A stretch of 6,111 nt of DNA. Source: Oscillospiraceae bacterium. GTDB taxonomy: Bacteria > Bacillota > Clostridia > Oscillospirales > Ruminococcaceae. The notes under the pieces are model-generated. The model ran no database searches, was not told the DNA's origin, and saw only the letters and a list, made by a program, of their open reading frames with translations. The translations under genes were made by a program, and so were the position numbers. The stretch lies in assembly GCA_031285945.1 (NCBI GenBank), contig JAITVF010000009.1, forward strand, positions 1-6,111. The letters run 5' to 3'. How positions within the stretch are numbered: position 1 is the stretch's first letter; every line of letters starts with the position of its first letter. Shown here piece by piece: positions 1 to 5,529 of the stretch.

Positions 1-814
1 CGGAGGCCTGCTGGCGCTGGAGCATCGCGGCCGCGATTTCGGGAGCGTAGGCAAGGTGTGTGATTCGTGCTTCCATAATCTCAAGCCCGGCGATTTCCAC
101 GTTTTCCTGAATTTCGCCCCGCAGCCTGTCAGCTATTTCGGCGCTTGAATTGCGCAGCGACTCTCCGCCCACGTCGTCCGTCGCGTCGTAGGGGTACTGG
201 CGAACTATGTTGCGCAGAGCGCTGTCGCACTGAATGGAAAGATACTCCACGTAGTTGTCTACGTTAAAAACGGCCTTGGCGGTATCCACCACCCGCCACA
301 CAACCACGATCCCTATGATGATGGGGTTTCCGAGCTTATCGTTGATTTTTTGTCTGTCATTATTAAGGGTCATGGATTTAAGTGAAAGCTTTTTTGAAAA
401 GGCCTGCACATAGGTATGGTTTCCGCTTGCCTGCGCGGTGCGCGGCGTGGGAGTTTCGGCGGTGGTGGGCTTTGAGTCCGCGGCGGGATTAACGGCGGAG
501 CAAAAGGGGTGAACGTAGTAAAAGCCCGGAGTTTTAAGGGCGCCTATGTATTTGCCAAAGAGTGTGAGCACCAGAGCCTCGCCTGGCTTAATGACCTTGA
601 ATCCGAAACAGATAACGGGGCCTATCAGGCAGGAATACAAAAAGCCCAAGATAATAAGTATTACATGGGGGGGCCTTATGTCGTCCCCCTTCGAAAAGCC
701 CCAGACGATCAAAGCGATTGAAAAAAGCATAAGCAGCGTGTTGAGAAGAAGCGCGGATATTCCGTTTGCGGCGTTCAAAAGCTTTTCCTGGGCGGTGTTG
801 TCCGTGGTTCCCAT
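1..814 (-). CDS. SPFH/band-7 domain membrane protein (partial, 3' end outside window)
   Basis: Translating the minus strand from the ATG at 814 gives 271 residues with no stop before the left edge, so the C-terminus is missing. Two hydrophobic segments (about residues 20-40 and 52-71) predict a membrane hairpin. An SPFH domain follows, beginning FKVIKPGEALVLTLFGKY (residue 72) and continuing through PGFYYVHPF, KINDKLGNP, VVWRVVDTAKAVFNVDNY, RQYPYDA and THLAYAPEIAAAMLQRQQ near residue 271. These are hallmarks of a bacterial SPFH subfamily that I recognise. A Pro/Thr/Ala-rich stretch at about 108-135 interrupts the early SPFH strands; from memory, clostridial relatives carry a similar insertion. 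The start is supported by a strong SD (AAGGAGG, 822-828) and by the absence of a better candidate. SPFH proteins usually form membrane-associated oligomeric scaffolds; the specific role here is unknown. The gene is separated from aspS by a terminator and has its own candidate promoter and operator-like repeat. Confidence is high for the family and low for function. Confidence 0.9.
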   Translation of the reverse strand, partial: MGTTDNTAQEKLLNAANGISALLLNTLLMLFSIALIVWGFSKGDDIRPPHVILIILGFLYSCLIGPVICFGFKVIKPGEALVLTLFGKYIGALKTPGFYYVHPFCSAVNPAADSKPTTAETPTPRTAQASGNHTYVQAFSKKLSLKSMTLNNDRQKINDKLGNPIIIGIVVVWRVVDTAKAVFNVDNYVEYLSIQCDSALRNIVRQYPYDATDDVGGESLRNSSAEIADRLRGEIQENVEIAGLEIMEARITHLAYAPEIAAAMLQRQQAS

Positions 815-834
815 TGACTATTCCTCCTTGAGTT

Positions 835-861
835 ATAATGATATCTATTTGATATCATTAT
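835..861. promoter_or_regulatory. Perfect 11-bp inverted repeat, operator-like, upstream of the SPFH gene
   Basis: ATAATGATATC (835-845) and GATATCATTAT (851-861) are exact inverted repeats separated by 5 nt. The repeat lies between the candidate -10 region and the SD of the SPFH gene and overlaps the -10-like TATAAT at 857-862. This is a classic position for a repressor operator. It could instead act as a 5'-UTR hairpin. The repeat is seen directly; the operator role is inferred from position and symmetry, and no regulator is present in the window. Confidence 0.55.
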
Positions 862-888
862 ATTATCACCAAAAATACCCGGCGTCAA
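857..888 (-). promoter_or_regulatory. Candidate sigma-A type promoter for the SPFH gene
   Basis: On the minus strand TTGACG (888-883) is a good -35 match. Downstream lie overlapping -10 candidates: GATAAT (867-862, spacer 15), TAATAT (865-860, spacer 17) and TATAAT (862-857, spacer 20). Spacing is ideal only for the weaker hexamer, so the exact -10 is uncertain. The location, after the aspS terminator and about 45-70 bp before the start codon, fits an independent promoter. Confidence 0.4.
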
Positions 889-988
889 GTAGTATTTGAA
901 AATATTTCCGCATTCATGCTATTGCGCATTTATAATACTCCGCAAATAAAATGCTTTTATAATATAGTAATACTGCTACGCAATAAAA

Positions 989-1019
989 ATCAGGCGCCGA
1001 CCGACGGTCGGCGCCTGAT
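989..1019 (-). terminator. Rho-independent terminator of the hisS-aspS unit
   Basis: A perfect 14-bp stem (989-1002 with 1006-1019) with a 3-nt loop is followed on the minus strand by TTTTTATTG (into 990-982). It begins 18 bp after the aspS stop codon. The GC-rich stem core (GGCGCCGACC) and the following T-tract make this a textbook intrinsic terminator for minus-strand transcription. On the plus strand the hairpin is not followed by a T-run. Confidence 0.93.
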
Positions 1020-1037
1020 ATAAATGTGCAAATAGTA

Positions 1038-2825
1038 TTACGCCTCCGGCTTAACGGCTATACGCAGCTCGTCCAGATACTTTTCAGGGACGGCGGCTGG
1101 GCAGCCGGCCATAAGGTCGCTGGCGTTTTGCACCTTGGGGAAGGCGATCACGTCGCGAATGGAGGCCTTGCCCGCCATAAGCATAACAAGCCGGTCAAGG
1201 CCGTAGGCTATGCCGCCATGGGGCGGAACGCCGTACTTAAAGGCTTCGAGAAGGAATCCGAAGCGCTCCCTCTGAGTCTCTTCGTCCAGGCCTAGGGCGG
1301 CGAACATGCGCTGCTGAAGAACGGGGTCGTTTATCCTGATAGATCCGCCGCCAAGCTCCACACCGTTGAGTATTATATCGTAGGCTCTCGCACGGCACGC
1401 GGCGGGGTTGCTCTCGAGCTTATCGACATCCTCGAGCTTTGGGGAGGTAAAGGGATGGTGCATTGCGCTGTAGCAGTCCTCCTCCTCGTCGTACTCGAAG
1501 AGTGGGAAATCGACCACCCACAATAGATCCCAGGTTCCGGGCTTAATAAGCCCGAGGCGGCCCGCGAGCTCAAGGCGTAGCGCGCCGAGGCTTGTGAGCA
1601 CAGTTGAATCCTTAGCGTCGGCCACGATGAGTACGACATCCCCCTCCTGCGCGTTTACGGCCTTGCGAAGGGCTGCCTTTTCACCGTCGGTCAAAAACTT
1701 CTCGTAAGAGGAGCTTTCATTCTCGCCGGTCAGGCGAAGGAAGGCGAGGCCGCCGGCCCGGTAGGTTTTAACGACGGCGGTGAGCTTGTCGATCTCCTTG
1801 CGGGAGAGTATCTCCGCGGCGCCCTTGGCGTTTATGGCCCGGACGCTGCCCCCCCCCTCTATTGCCGACGAAAACACCCCGAAGCCGAAGCCGCGCAGAG
1901 TATCGGTCAGGTCTATGATAGAGAGGTCGAAGCGGGTGTCCGGCTTATCGGAGCCGTAGCGGGTCATCGCCTCCTGGTACGAGAGGCGGGGGAGCGGGGT
2001 GGGTATCTTTACGCCGAGCACCTTATCGAAAAGCTCGGCGACGAAGGCCTCGTTTACCGCCATAACGTCTTCCTCGTTCACAAAGCTCATCTCGACGTCA
2101 ATCTGCGTGAACTCAGGCTGGCGGTCGGCCCGCAGGTCCTCATCCCGGAAGCATTTGGCTATCTGCATGTAGCGGTCGTAGCCCGAGAGCATTAAAAGCT
2201 GCTTAAAAAGCTGGGGAGATTGGGGAAGCGCGTAAAAGCTGCCGGGATGCACCCTGCTCGGAACAAGATAATCCCGGGCGCCCTCGGGGGTGGACTTTAT
2301 AAGGATAGGGGTTTCTACCTCAAGAAAGCCGCCCCGGTCAAAGAAGTCGCGGGTCTGCTTAACAATTTTGTGGCGGAGCATAAGAGTTTTTTGCATCTCC
2401 GAGCGGCGAAGGTCAAGATAACGGTGCTTAAGGCGCAGATCCTCCCGGACGCCGGTTTCGTCGGTAATTTCAAAGGGAGGGGTTTCGGCGCGGGAAAGTA
2501 TCCGCAGATCCTCCACCAGAATCTCTATCCCTCCGGTGGCAAGCTCGGGGTTTTTAGAAGCCCGCTCCCTGACGGCGCCTTTTGCCATAAGGACATACTC
2601 GGCGCGAACCCCCGCCCCCTTTTTGCGAAGCTCCCCGGGTGAGGAATCGTCGAAGACAAGCTGGATAATTCCGGTGCGGTCGCGCAGATCAATAAAGACA
2701 AGGCTGCCCTTATCGCGGTTTTTTTGCACAAATCCCGCCACCGTAACCGTCTTGCCGATGTCGGACGCCGAGACCTCGGTGCAGTAATGGGTGCGGGAAA
2801 GTCCCTGCATGGTATCGTTAGTCAT
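1038..2825 (-). CDS. aspS: Aspartyl-tRNA synthetase, bacterial type
   Basis: The 595-residue class II synthetase attaches Asp to tRNA-Asp (Asp + ATP, via Asp-AMP) in the cytosol. An N-terminal OB-fold anticodon-binding domain (about 10-115; FVQKNRDKGSLVFIDLRDR) is followed by the catalytic core. It contains TPEGARDYLVPSR (179-191), QSPQLFKQLLM (202-212), motif 2 FRDEDLRADRQPEFTQIDVE (226-245) and motif 3 GGIAYGLDRLVMLMAG (537-552). The bacteria-specific GAD insertion lies at about 285-420. Length is normal for the family (about 590). The ATG at 2825 sits 8 nt after AAGGAG, which supports this start over the internal Met6. It is 36 bp downstream of hisS with no terminator or promoter evident between, so the two are probably co-transcribed. 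A run of nine G on the coding strand encodes part of Glu-Gly-Gly-Gly-Ser at 323-327. Position 39, which aligns with the tRNA-discrimination residue Leu30 of the E. coli enzyme, is Lys. Confidence 0.98.
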   Translation of the reverse strand: MTNDTMQGLSRTHYCTEVSASDIGKTVTVAGFVQKNRDKGSLVFIDLRDRTGIIQLVFDDSSPGELRKKGAGVRAEYVLMAKGAVRERASKNPELATGGIEILVEDLRILSRAETPPFEITDETGVREDLRLKHRYLDLRRSEMQKTLMLRHKIVKQTRDFFDRGGFLEVETPILIKSTPEGARDYLVPSRVHPGSFYALPQSPQLFKQLLMLSGYDRYMQIAKCFRDEDLRADRQPEFTQIDVEMSFVNEEDVMAVNEAFVAELFDKVLGVKIPTPLPRLSYQEAMTRYGSDKPDTRFDLSIIDLTDTLRGFGFGVFSSAIEGGGSVRAINAKGAAEILSRKEIDKLTAVVKTYRAGGLAFLRLTGENESSSYEKFLTDGEKAALRKAVNAQEGDVVLIVADAKDSTVLTSLGALRLELAGRLGLIKPGTWDLLWVVDFPLFEYDEEEDCYSAMHHPFTSPKLEDVDKLESNPAACRARAYDIILNGVELGGGSIRINDPVLQQRMFAALGLDEETQRERFGFLLEAFKYGVPPHGGIAYGLDRLVMLMAGKASIRDVIAFPKVQNASDLMAGCPAAVPEKYLDELRIAVKPEA

Positions 2826-2861
2826 ATAAACAGCTCCTTTTGAGGGCAGTATTGTCGCCGG

Positions 2862-4142
2862 TCACGCCGGATTCTCTTTTTCTCCGCATAGATAAGCGCG
2901 AAAAGCCTCACAGTCCAGCTTAAGCTCCGTCTGTCCGCCGTCGGACATCCGCTTTATCCGGGCTTTGCCGTCGAAAAGCTCCTGCGTGCCCAGTATGCAG
3001 GAATAAGCCGCGCCCATCTTGTCGGCGTAGCGCATCTGAGCCTTGACCGAGCGGCTTTCCGTATCGCAGAGCACGAACAGGCCCTCCCGGCGAAGGCCTG
3101 TAGCAAGGGTAAGGGCTTTTACATTCGCCTCCTCGCCCATAGAGCCGATGTAAAGATCGCAGGACGGCAACTCGGGGAAAGGGCAGCCTATAGCCTCCAT
3201 AACAAGAATAAGCCGGTCCAGCCCCAGACCGAAGCCGAGAGCCGGCGTAGAGGGGCCGCCAAGCTCCCCGACAAGGCCGTCGTAGCGGCCTCCGCCGCAG
3301 ACCGTGGCCTGAGCGCCGATATCGGCGGAGATAAACTCAAAGACAGTTTTAGTGTAATAGTCAAGCCCCCGGACTATAAACGGGTTTACGCTAAAGGCAA
3401 GCCCCATAGCGCTAAGGCGGGTCTTAAGCCCTTTAAAATGTTCGCCGCAGTCATTACAGAGGTATTCGGTGATGCGGGGGGCCGTTTCGGCAAGGGCCCT
3501 GCAGGCCTCCTCCTTGCAGTCGAGAAGGCGCAGCGGGTTCTTTTCAAGCCGCTCATTGCAGGTTTTGCAGAGCCTTTCCCGGTGGCCCTCATAGTACGCC
3601 TTAAGAGCCTCGTTGTAGCAAGGACGGCAGTCGGGGCAGCCTATGGAATTTATCTCGAGGCACAGATTTTTTACGCCCAGCCTGTTCAGAAGCCCCCAGG
3701 CTACCCCGATAACCTCGGCGTCGGCGGTAGGGGAAGCGCTGCCCAGGCACTCGATTCCAAACTGGTGGAACTCCCGGTAGCGCCCGGCCTGAGGGCGGTC
3801 GTGGCGAAAGCAGCTGAGAATATAACATAGCTTTACGGGATGAGGCCCCTCGAGAAGGTTGTTTTCTATTACGGCCCTAACGGTGCCGGCGGTTCCCTCG
3901 GGGCGCAGCGAGATGTGCTCGTCCCCCTTTACAAAGGAGTACATCTCTTTTTGAACCACGTCTGTGGTCTCGCCCACCGAGCGGTTAAAGAGCTCGGTAC
4001 GCTCGATAGTGGGTATCCTTATTTCCCCAAAGCCGCAGGCGGCGGCGGTTTCGAGGGCCACGCGGGTCACATACCGCCACTTTTCGCTTTGCCCCGGCAG
4101 AATATCTCTGGTTCCCTGCAACGATTTATATCTAAGCGCCAT
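2862..4142 (-). CDS. hisS: Histidyl-tRNA synthetase
   Basis: The 426-residue class II synthetase charges tRNA-His in the cytosol. The N-terminal GTRDILP (10-16) is followed by TERTELFNRSVGETTDVVQKEMY-type sequence (motif 1 region, 48-68) and motif 2 FRHDRPQAGRYREFHQFGIE (112-131). The HisA signature RGLDYYTKTVFE is at 258-269, GGGRYDGL at 283-290, motif 3 GFGLGLDRLIL at 303-313, and the C-terminal anticodon-binding domain starts at about 328. Length matches the family. A cysteine-rich insertion between motif 2 and HisA (CPDC 169-172, CKTC 192-195, Cys209, Cys214, CNDC 229-232) looks metal-binding. The ATG at 4142 is preceded by GGAG only at a long 12-nt spacing, so translation initiation may be modest. 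It lies 132 bp after mgsA, across a terminator region, and 36 bp before aspS; hisS-aspS is a common Firmicutes pair. Confidence 0.98.
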   Translation of the reverse strand: MALRYKSLQGTRDILPGQSEKWRYVTRVALETAAACGFGEIRIPTIERTELFNRSVGETTDVVQKEMYSFVKGDEHISLRPEGTAGTVRAVIENNLLEGPHPVKLCYILSCFRHDRPQAGRYREFHQFGIECLGSASPTADAEVIGVAWGLLNRLGVKNLCLEINSIGCPDCRPCYNEALKAYYEGHRERLCKTCNERLEKNPLRLLDCKEEACRALAETAPRITEYLCNDCGEHFKGLKTRLSAMGLAFSVNPFIVRGLDYYTKTVFEFISADIGAQATVCGGGRYDGLVGELGGPSTPALGFGLGLDRLILVMEAIGCPFPELPSCDLYIGSMGEEANVKALTLATGLRREGLFVLCDTESRSVKAQMRYADKMGAAYSCILGTQELFDGKARIKRMSDGGQTELKLDCEAFRAYLCGEKENPA

Positions 4143-4199
4143 TGATAGCTAATTCTCCATTCTCAGCGTTGTGGATTCGCTCTAATACTACTCCGCGCC

Positions 4200-4242
4200 A
4201 AAAAGCCCCGCGCCCCGGTCCGGCGGCCGGGAAAAACGGGGA
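4200..4242 (-). terminator. Intrinsic terminator after mgsA
   Basis: On the minus strand an outer stem CCCCG (4242-4238)/CGGGG (4211-4207) and an inner stem CCCGG (4232-4228)/CCGGG (4219-4215) form a GC-rich hairpin. It is followed by C and then a run of six T (4205-4200). The inner bulge is T5 opposite GCG, so folding may vary, but the GC-rich stem plus U-tract is characteristic. It would end the mrdA-minD-like-mgsA transcript before hisS, perhaps incompletely. Confidence 0.7.
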
Positions 4243-4250
4243 GCTCTCCC

Positions 4251-4270
4251 CCGCCTGCGCAAAAGGCGGG
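4251..4270 (-). terminator. Additional GC-rich hairpin just after the mgsA stop
   Basis: CCCGCCT (4251-4257) and AGGCGGG (4264-4270) form a perfect 7-bp stem with a 6-nt loop, starting 4 bp after the mgsA stop codon. In the direction of transcription it is followed by a second small stem (GGGGA 4252-4248 with TCCCC 4243-4239, sharing bases with the first hairpin) and then GTTTTT (4238-4233). The arrangement looks like stacked or alternative terminator stems ahead of the main one. Confidence 0.4.
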
Positions 4271-4274
4271 CTTT

Positions 4275-4679
4275 TCAGCGCTGGGGCTTTACGATATCGC
4301 GCCAGTCAAGATCCCCCCGCTCCATTGCGTGGATAAGGGCCTCGGCCGTAGCTATGTTGGTGGCGACGGGAATATTATGAACATCGCAGAGGCGCAAAAG
4401 GTTATACTCGTTGGGCTCGCTCGATTTGGCGGTTATGGGGTCGCGGAAGAACAAAAGCAGGTCAACTTCATTATAAGAGATGCGCGAGGCTATCTGCTGA
4501 TCGCCACCCTGCGAACCGCTTAAGAATTTAATGATATCAAGCCCCGTAGCCTCGCTTACCAGCTTGCCGGTGGTGCCGGTAGCCACAATATGGTGTCGGC
4601 TCAGAACGCCGCAATAGGCTATGCAAAACTGAACCATGAGCTCTTTTTTACTGTCGTGGGCGATAAGTGCGATCGTCAA
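4275..4679 (-). CDS. mgsA: Methylglyoxal synthase (atypical active-site residues)
   Basis: The 134-residue protein aligns without gaps to methylglyoxal synthase, which converts dihydroxyacetone phosphate to methylglyoxal and phosphate. Conserved features include IALIAHD (His8, Asp9), Lys12, the phosphate-binding ATGTTGK (33-39), SG (54-55), GGDQQI with the catalytic-base equivalent Asp60 (E. coli Asp71), FFRDP (Asp80) and NIPVATNIATAEALI (102-116). Length is typical. Two active-site positions are unusual: E. coli His98 is Ser87 (AGC) and Asp101 is Asn90 (AAC). Pro67 is also Ser56 and Gly75 is Ala64. Activity may therefore be reduced or altered. The start is TTG: GAGGA (4687-4691) lies 7 nt before it, and no in-frame ATG or GTG occurs between the upstream gene's stop and this codon. 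The gene follows the MinD-like gene by 45 bp, and mgsA next to min/rodA genes is a known clostridial arrangement. Family identity is secure; activity is uncertain. Confidence 0.93.
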   Translation of the reverse strand: MTIALIAHDSKKELMVQFCIAYCGVLSRHHIVATGTTGKLVSEATGLDIIKFLSGSQGGDQQIASRISYNEVDLLLFFRDPITAKSSEPNEYNLLRLCDVHNIPVATNIATAEALIHAMERGDLDWRDIVKPQR

Positions 4680-4686
4680 GGCTGAT

Positions 4687-4691
4687 TCCTC
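4687..4691 (-). promoter_or_regulatory. Shine-Dalgarno fixing the TTG start of mgsA
   Basis: GAGGA on the minus strand lies 7 nt before TTG at 4679-4677. The nearest ATG (4693) is in another frame and closes after five codons with a TGA overlapping the TTG, so it cannot be the mgsA start. Confidence 0.65.
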
Positions 4692-4724
4692 ATTTCTTTT
4701 TTGAGCTGTAGTGGCGGGGCGGCG

Positions 4725-5438
4725 CTATCGTATAAGCAGGTGGCGCCGCTGGCCCATTAATCTGCCGGCCAGGTTGTCGAACACCTTTACGGTGAGCGAT
4801 TCCGGATCGAGCTCCTTTGAGTTGTTGGCGCAATATCTGAGCCTTGGGCTTTGGGGGATTACGGCGATGAGCTGAGCGCCCGTACGGTCGATGAGGTCGT
4901 CGAAATCCTCAGCCCCTTCTATGGGGATAATGCGGGCGGGCACGCTGTTTATAACAAGGCGAATTTCTCGCGCGCCCGCGCCGCGGAGCCTTCTTGCAAG
5001 GTCGGAGGAGGCCCGCATACAGAGGGTGTCGGGAGTTACCACCATAAGAAAGATGTTCGCGCAGGAAACGGGGAAGCTTGCAAGATCCGCGCCGTCGACA
5101 ATCACAAAGTCGTAGTCAAGCTTTAGGGTGCGTATGGCCTCGGCCATACGCGCCGTATCGGGTGGCTCTGTAATATCGCCGGCGCCCATGTACTCAAGGC
5201 CGTAAGCGCCCTCCACCTTGACTGTAGCGTCAAAAAGGGTACAGCGCCCCGCCAGCGCGTCGTGAATGCCGAAGGGAGCGCCCGAAGCCCCGAGAATCAG
5301 ATCCAGAGAGCGCGAATCCGCTCCCATTTCGACTATAAGTGTCTTGCGGCCCTCTTTGGCGAGGGCGGCGGCCGTATACGCCGCTACGCAGGATTTTCCC
5401 GTGCCTCCCTTGCCCGACACCGTCACGATACAGTTCAA
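4725..5438 (-). CDS. MinD/ParA-family deviant Walker ATPase, diverged
   Basis: A 237-residue SIMIBI-class P-loop ATPase. The deviant Walker A SGKGGTGKS (8-16) keeps both the signature lysine (Lys10) and the P-loop lysine (Lys15). A MinD-like segment RSLDLILG (43-50) and a Walker B-like DFVIVDGAD (110-118) follow. By gap-free alignment to E. coli MinD, the switch I residues Asp38 and Asp40 are Glu37 and Gly39, and the usual DxPAG after Walker B reads DGAD. The C-terminus ends in a short basic-hydrophobic tail (GQRRHLLIR) rather than a clear amphipathic membrane-targeting helix. I chose TTG at 5438 because AGGGG (5447-5451) is 8 nt before it; a GTG at 5447 would add three residues but abuts the SD. 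It sits between mrdA and mgsA, where clostridia often carry minC-minD-minE-rodA, so it is probably a descendant or analogue of MinD. No minC or minE is adjacent, so a division-site role is inferred, not shown. Confidence 0.88.
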   Translation of the reverse strand: MNCIVTVSGKGGTGKSCVAAYTAAALAKEGRKTLIVEMGADSRSLDLILGASGAPFGIHDALAGRCTLFDATVKVEGAYGLEYMGAGDITEPPDTARMAEAIRTLKLDYDFVIVDGADLASFPVSCANIFLMVVTPDTLCMRASSDLARRLRGAGAREIRLVINSVPARIIPIEGAEDFDDLIDRTGAQLIAVIPQSPRLRYCANNSKELDPESLTVKVFDNLAGRLMGQRRHLLIR

Positions 5439-5446
5439 TAGCAGCA

Positions 5447-5451
5447 CCCCT
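5447..5451 (-). promoter_or_regulatory. Shine-Dalgarno deciding the start of the MinD-like gene
   Basis: AGGGG on the minus strand is 8 nt from TTG at 5438-5436 but directly abuts the upstream in-frame GTG at 5447. Spacing favours TTG. An in-frame TAA a few codons further upstream rules out a longer protein. Confidence 0.5.
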
Positions 5452-5465
5452 ATATAGTTTTAACA

Positions 5466-5481
5466 CAATTTGCGCAAATTG
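5466..5481. repeat. Perfect 16-bp palindrome between mrdA and the MinD-like gene
   Basis: CAATTTGCGCAAATTG is fully self-complementary with no spacer. It lies in the 91-bp gap after the mrdA stop and about 28 bp before the MinD-like start. It may be a DNA-binding site for a dimeric regulator or chance in AT-rich DNA; with no loop it is a poor RNA hairpin. A TATATA (5456-5451) follows but would leave almost no leader, so I do not call a promoter. Confidence 0.35.
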
Positions 5482-5529
5482 AACAGCCCTTGAGGAAAAA
5501 TTGAGATATAAAGCAAAAAAATCTCGCCC

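Noticed and set aside
546..899. Plus-strand open frame opposite the SPFH gene and running into its promoter region
   Set aside because: The minus-strand SPFH reading has clear domain motifs and a strong SD; this frame has neither.
880..916. Ten-codon minus-strand ATG frame in the aspS-SPFH gap
   Set aside because: No SD and lies upstream of or across the candidate promoter; chance.
1026..1295. Plus-strand open frame of 89 codons opposite aspS
   Set aside because: It is antisense to conserved AspRS sequence, has no recognisable domain or convincing SD, and fits a shadow of the GC-biased coding strand.
2220..2642. Plus-strand open frame of 140 codons opposite aspS
   Set aside because: It overlaps the catalytic core of aspS on the other strand, and the translated sequence resembles no family.
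3438..3830. Plus-strand open frame of 130 codons opposite hisS
   Set aside because: Antisense shadow of hisS; Ala/Gly/Val-rich translation without domain signature.
4143..4274. T-box riboswitch ahead of hisS-aspS
   Set aside because: Looked for the conserved T-box sequence and specifier/antiterminator arrangement on the minus strand and did not see them.
4676..4693. Five-codon minus-strand frame ATG...TGA overlapping the mgsA TTG start
   Set aside because: It could be a translational-coupling leader, but its ATG has no good SD and GAGGA is better placed for the TTG; too short to support.
5498..5525. Possible terminator between mrdA and the MinD-like gene (GAGAT/ATCTC stem plus T-rich tract)
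   Set aside because: The stem is only 5 bp and AT-containing with a 13-nt loop; too weak to call, though some attenuation is possible.
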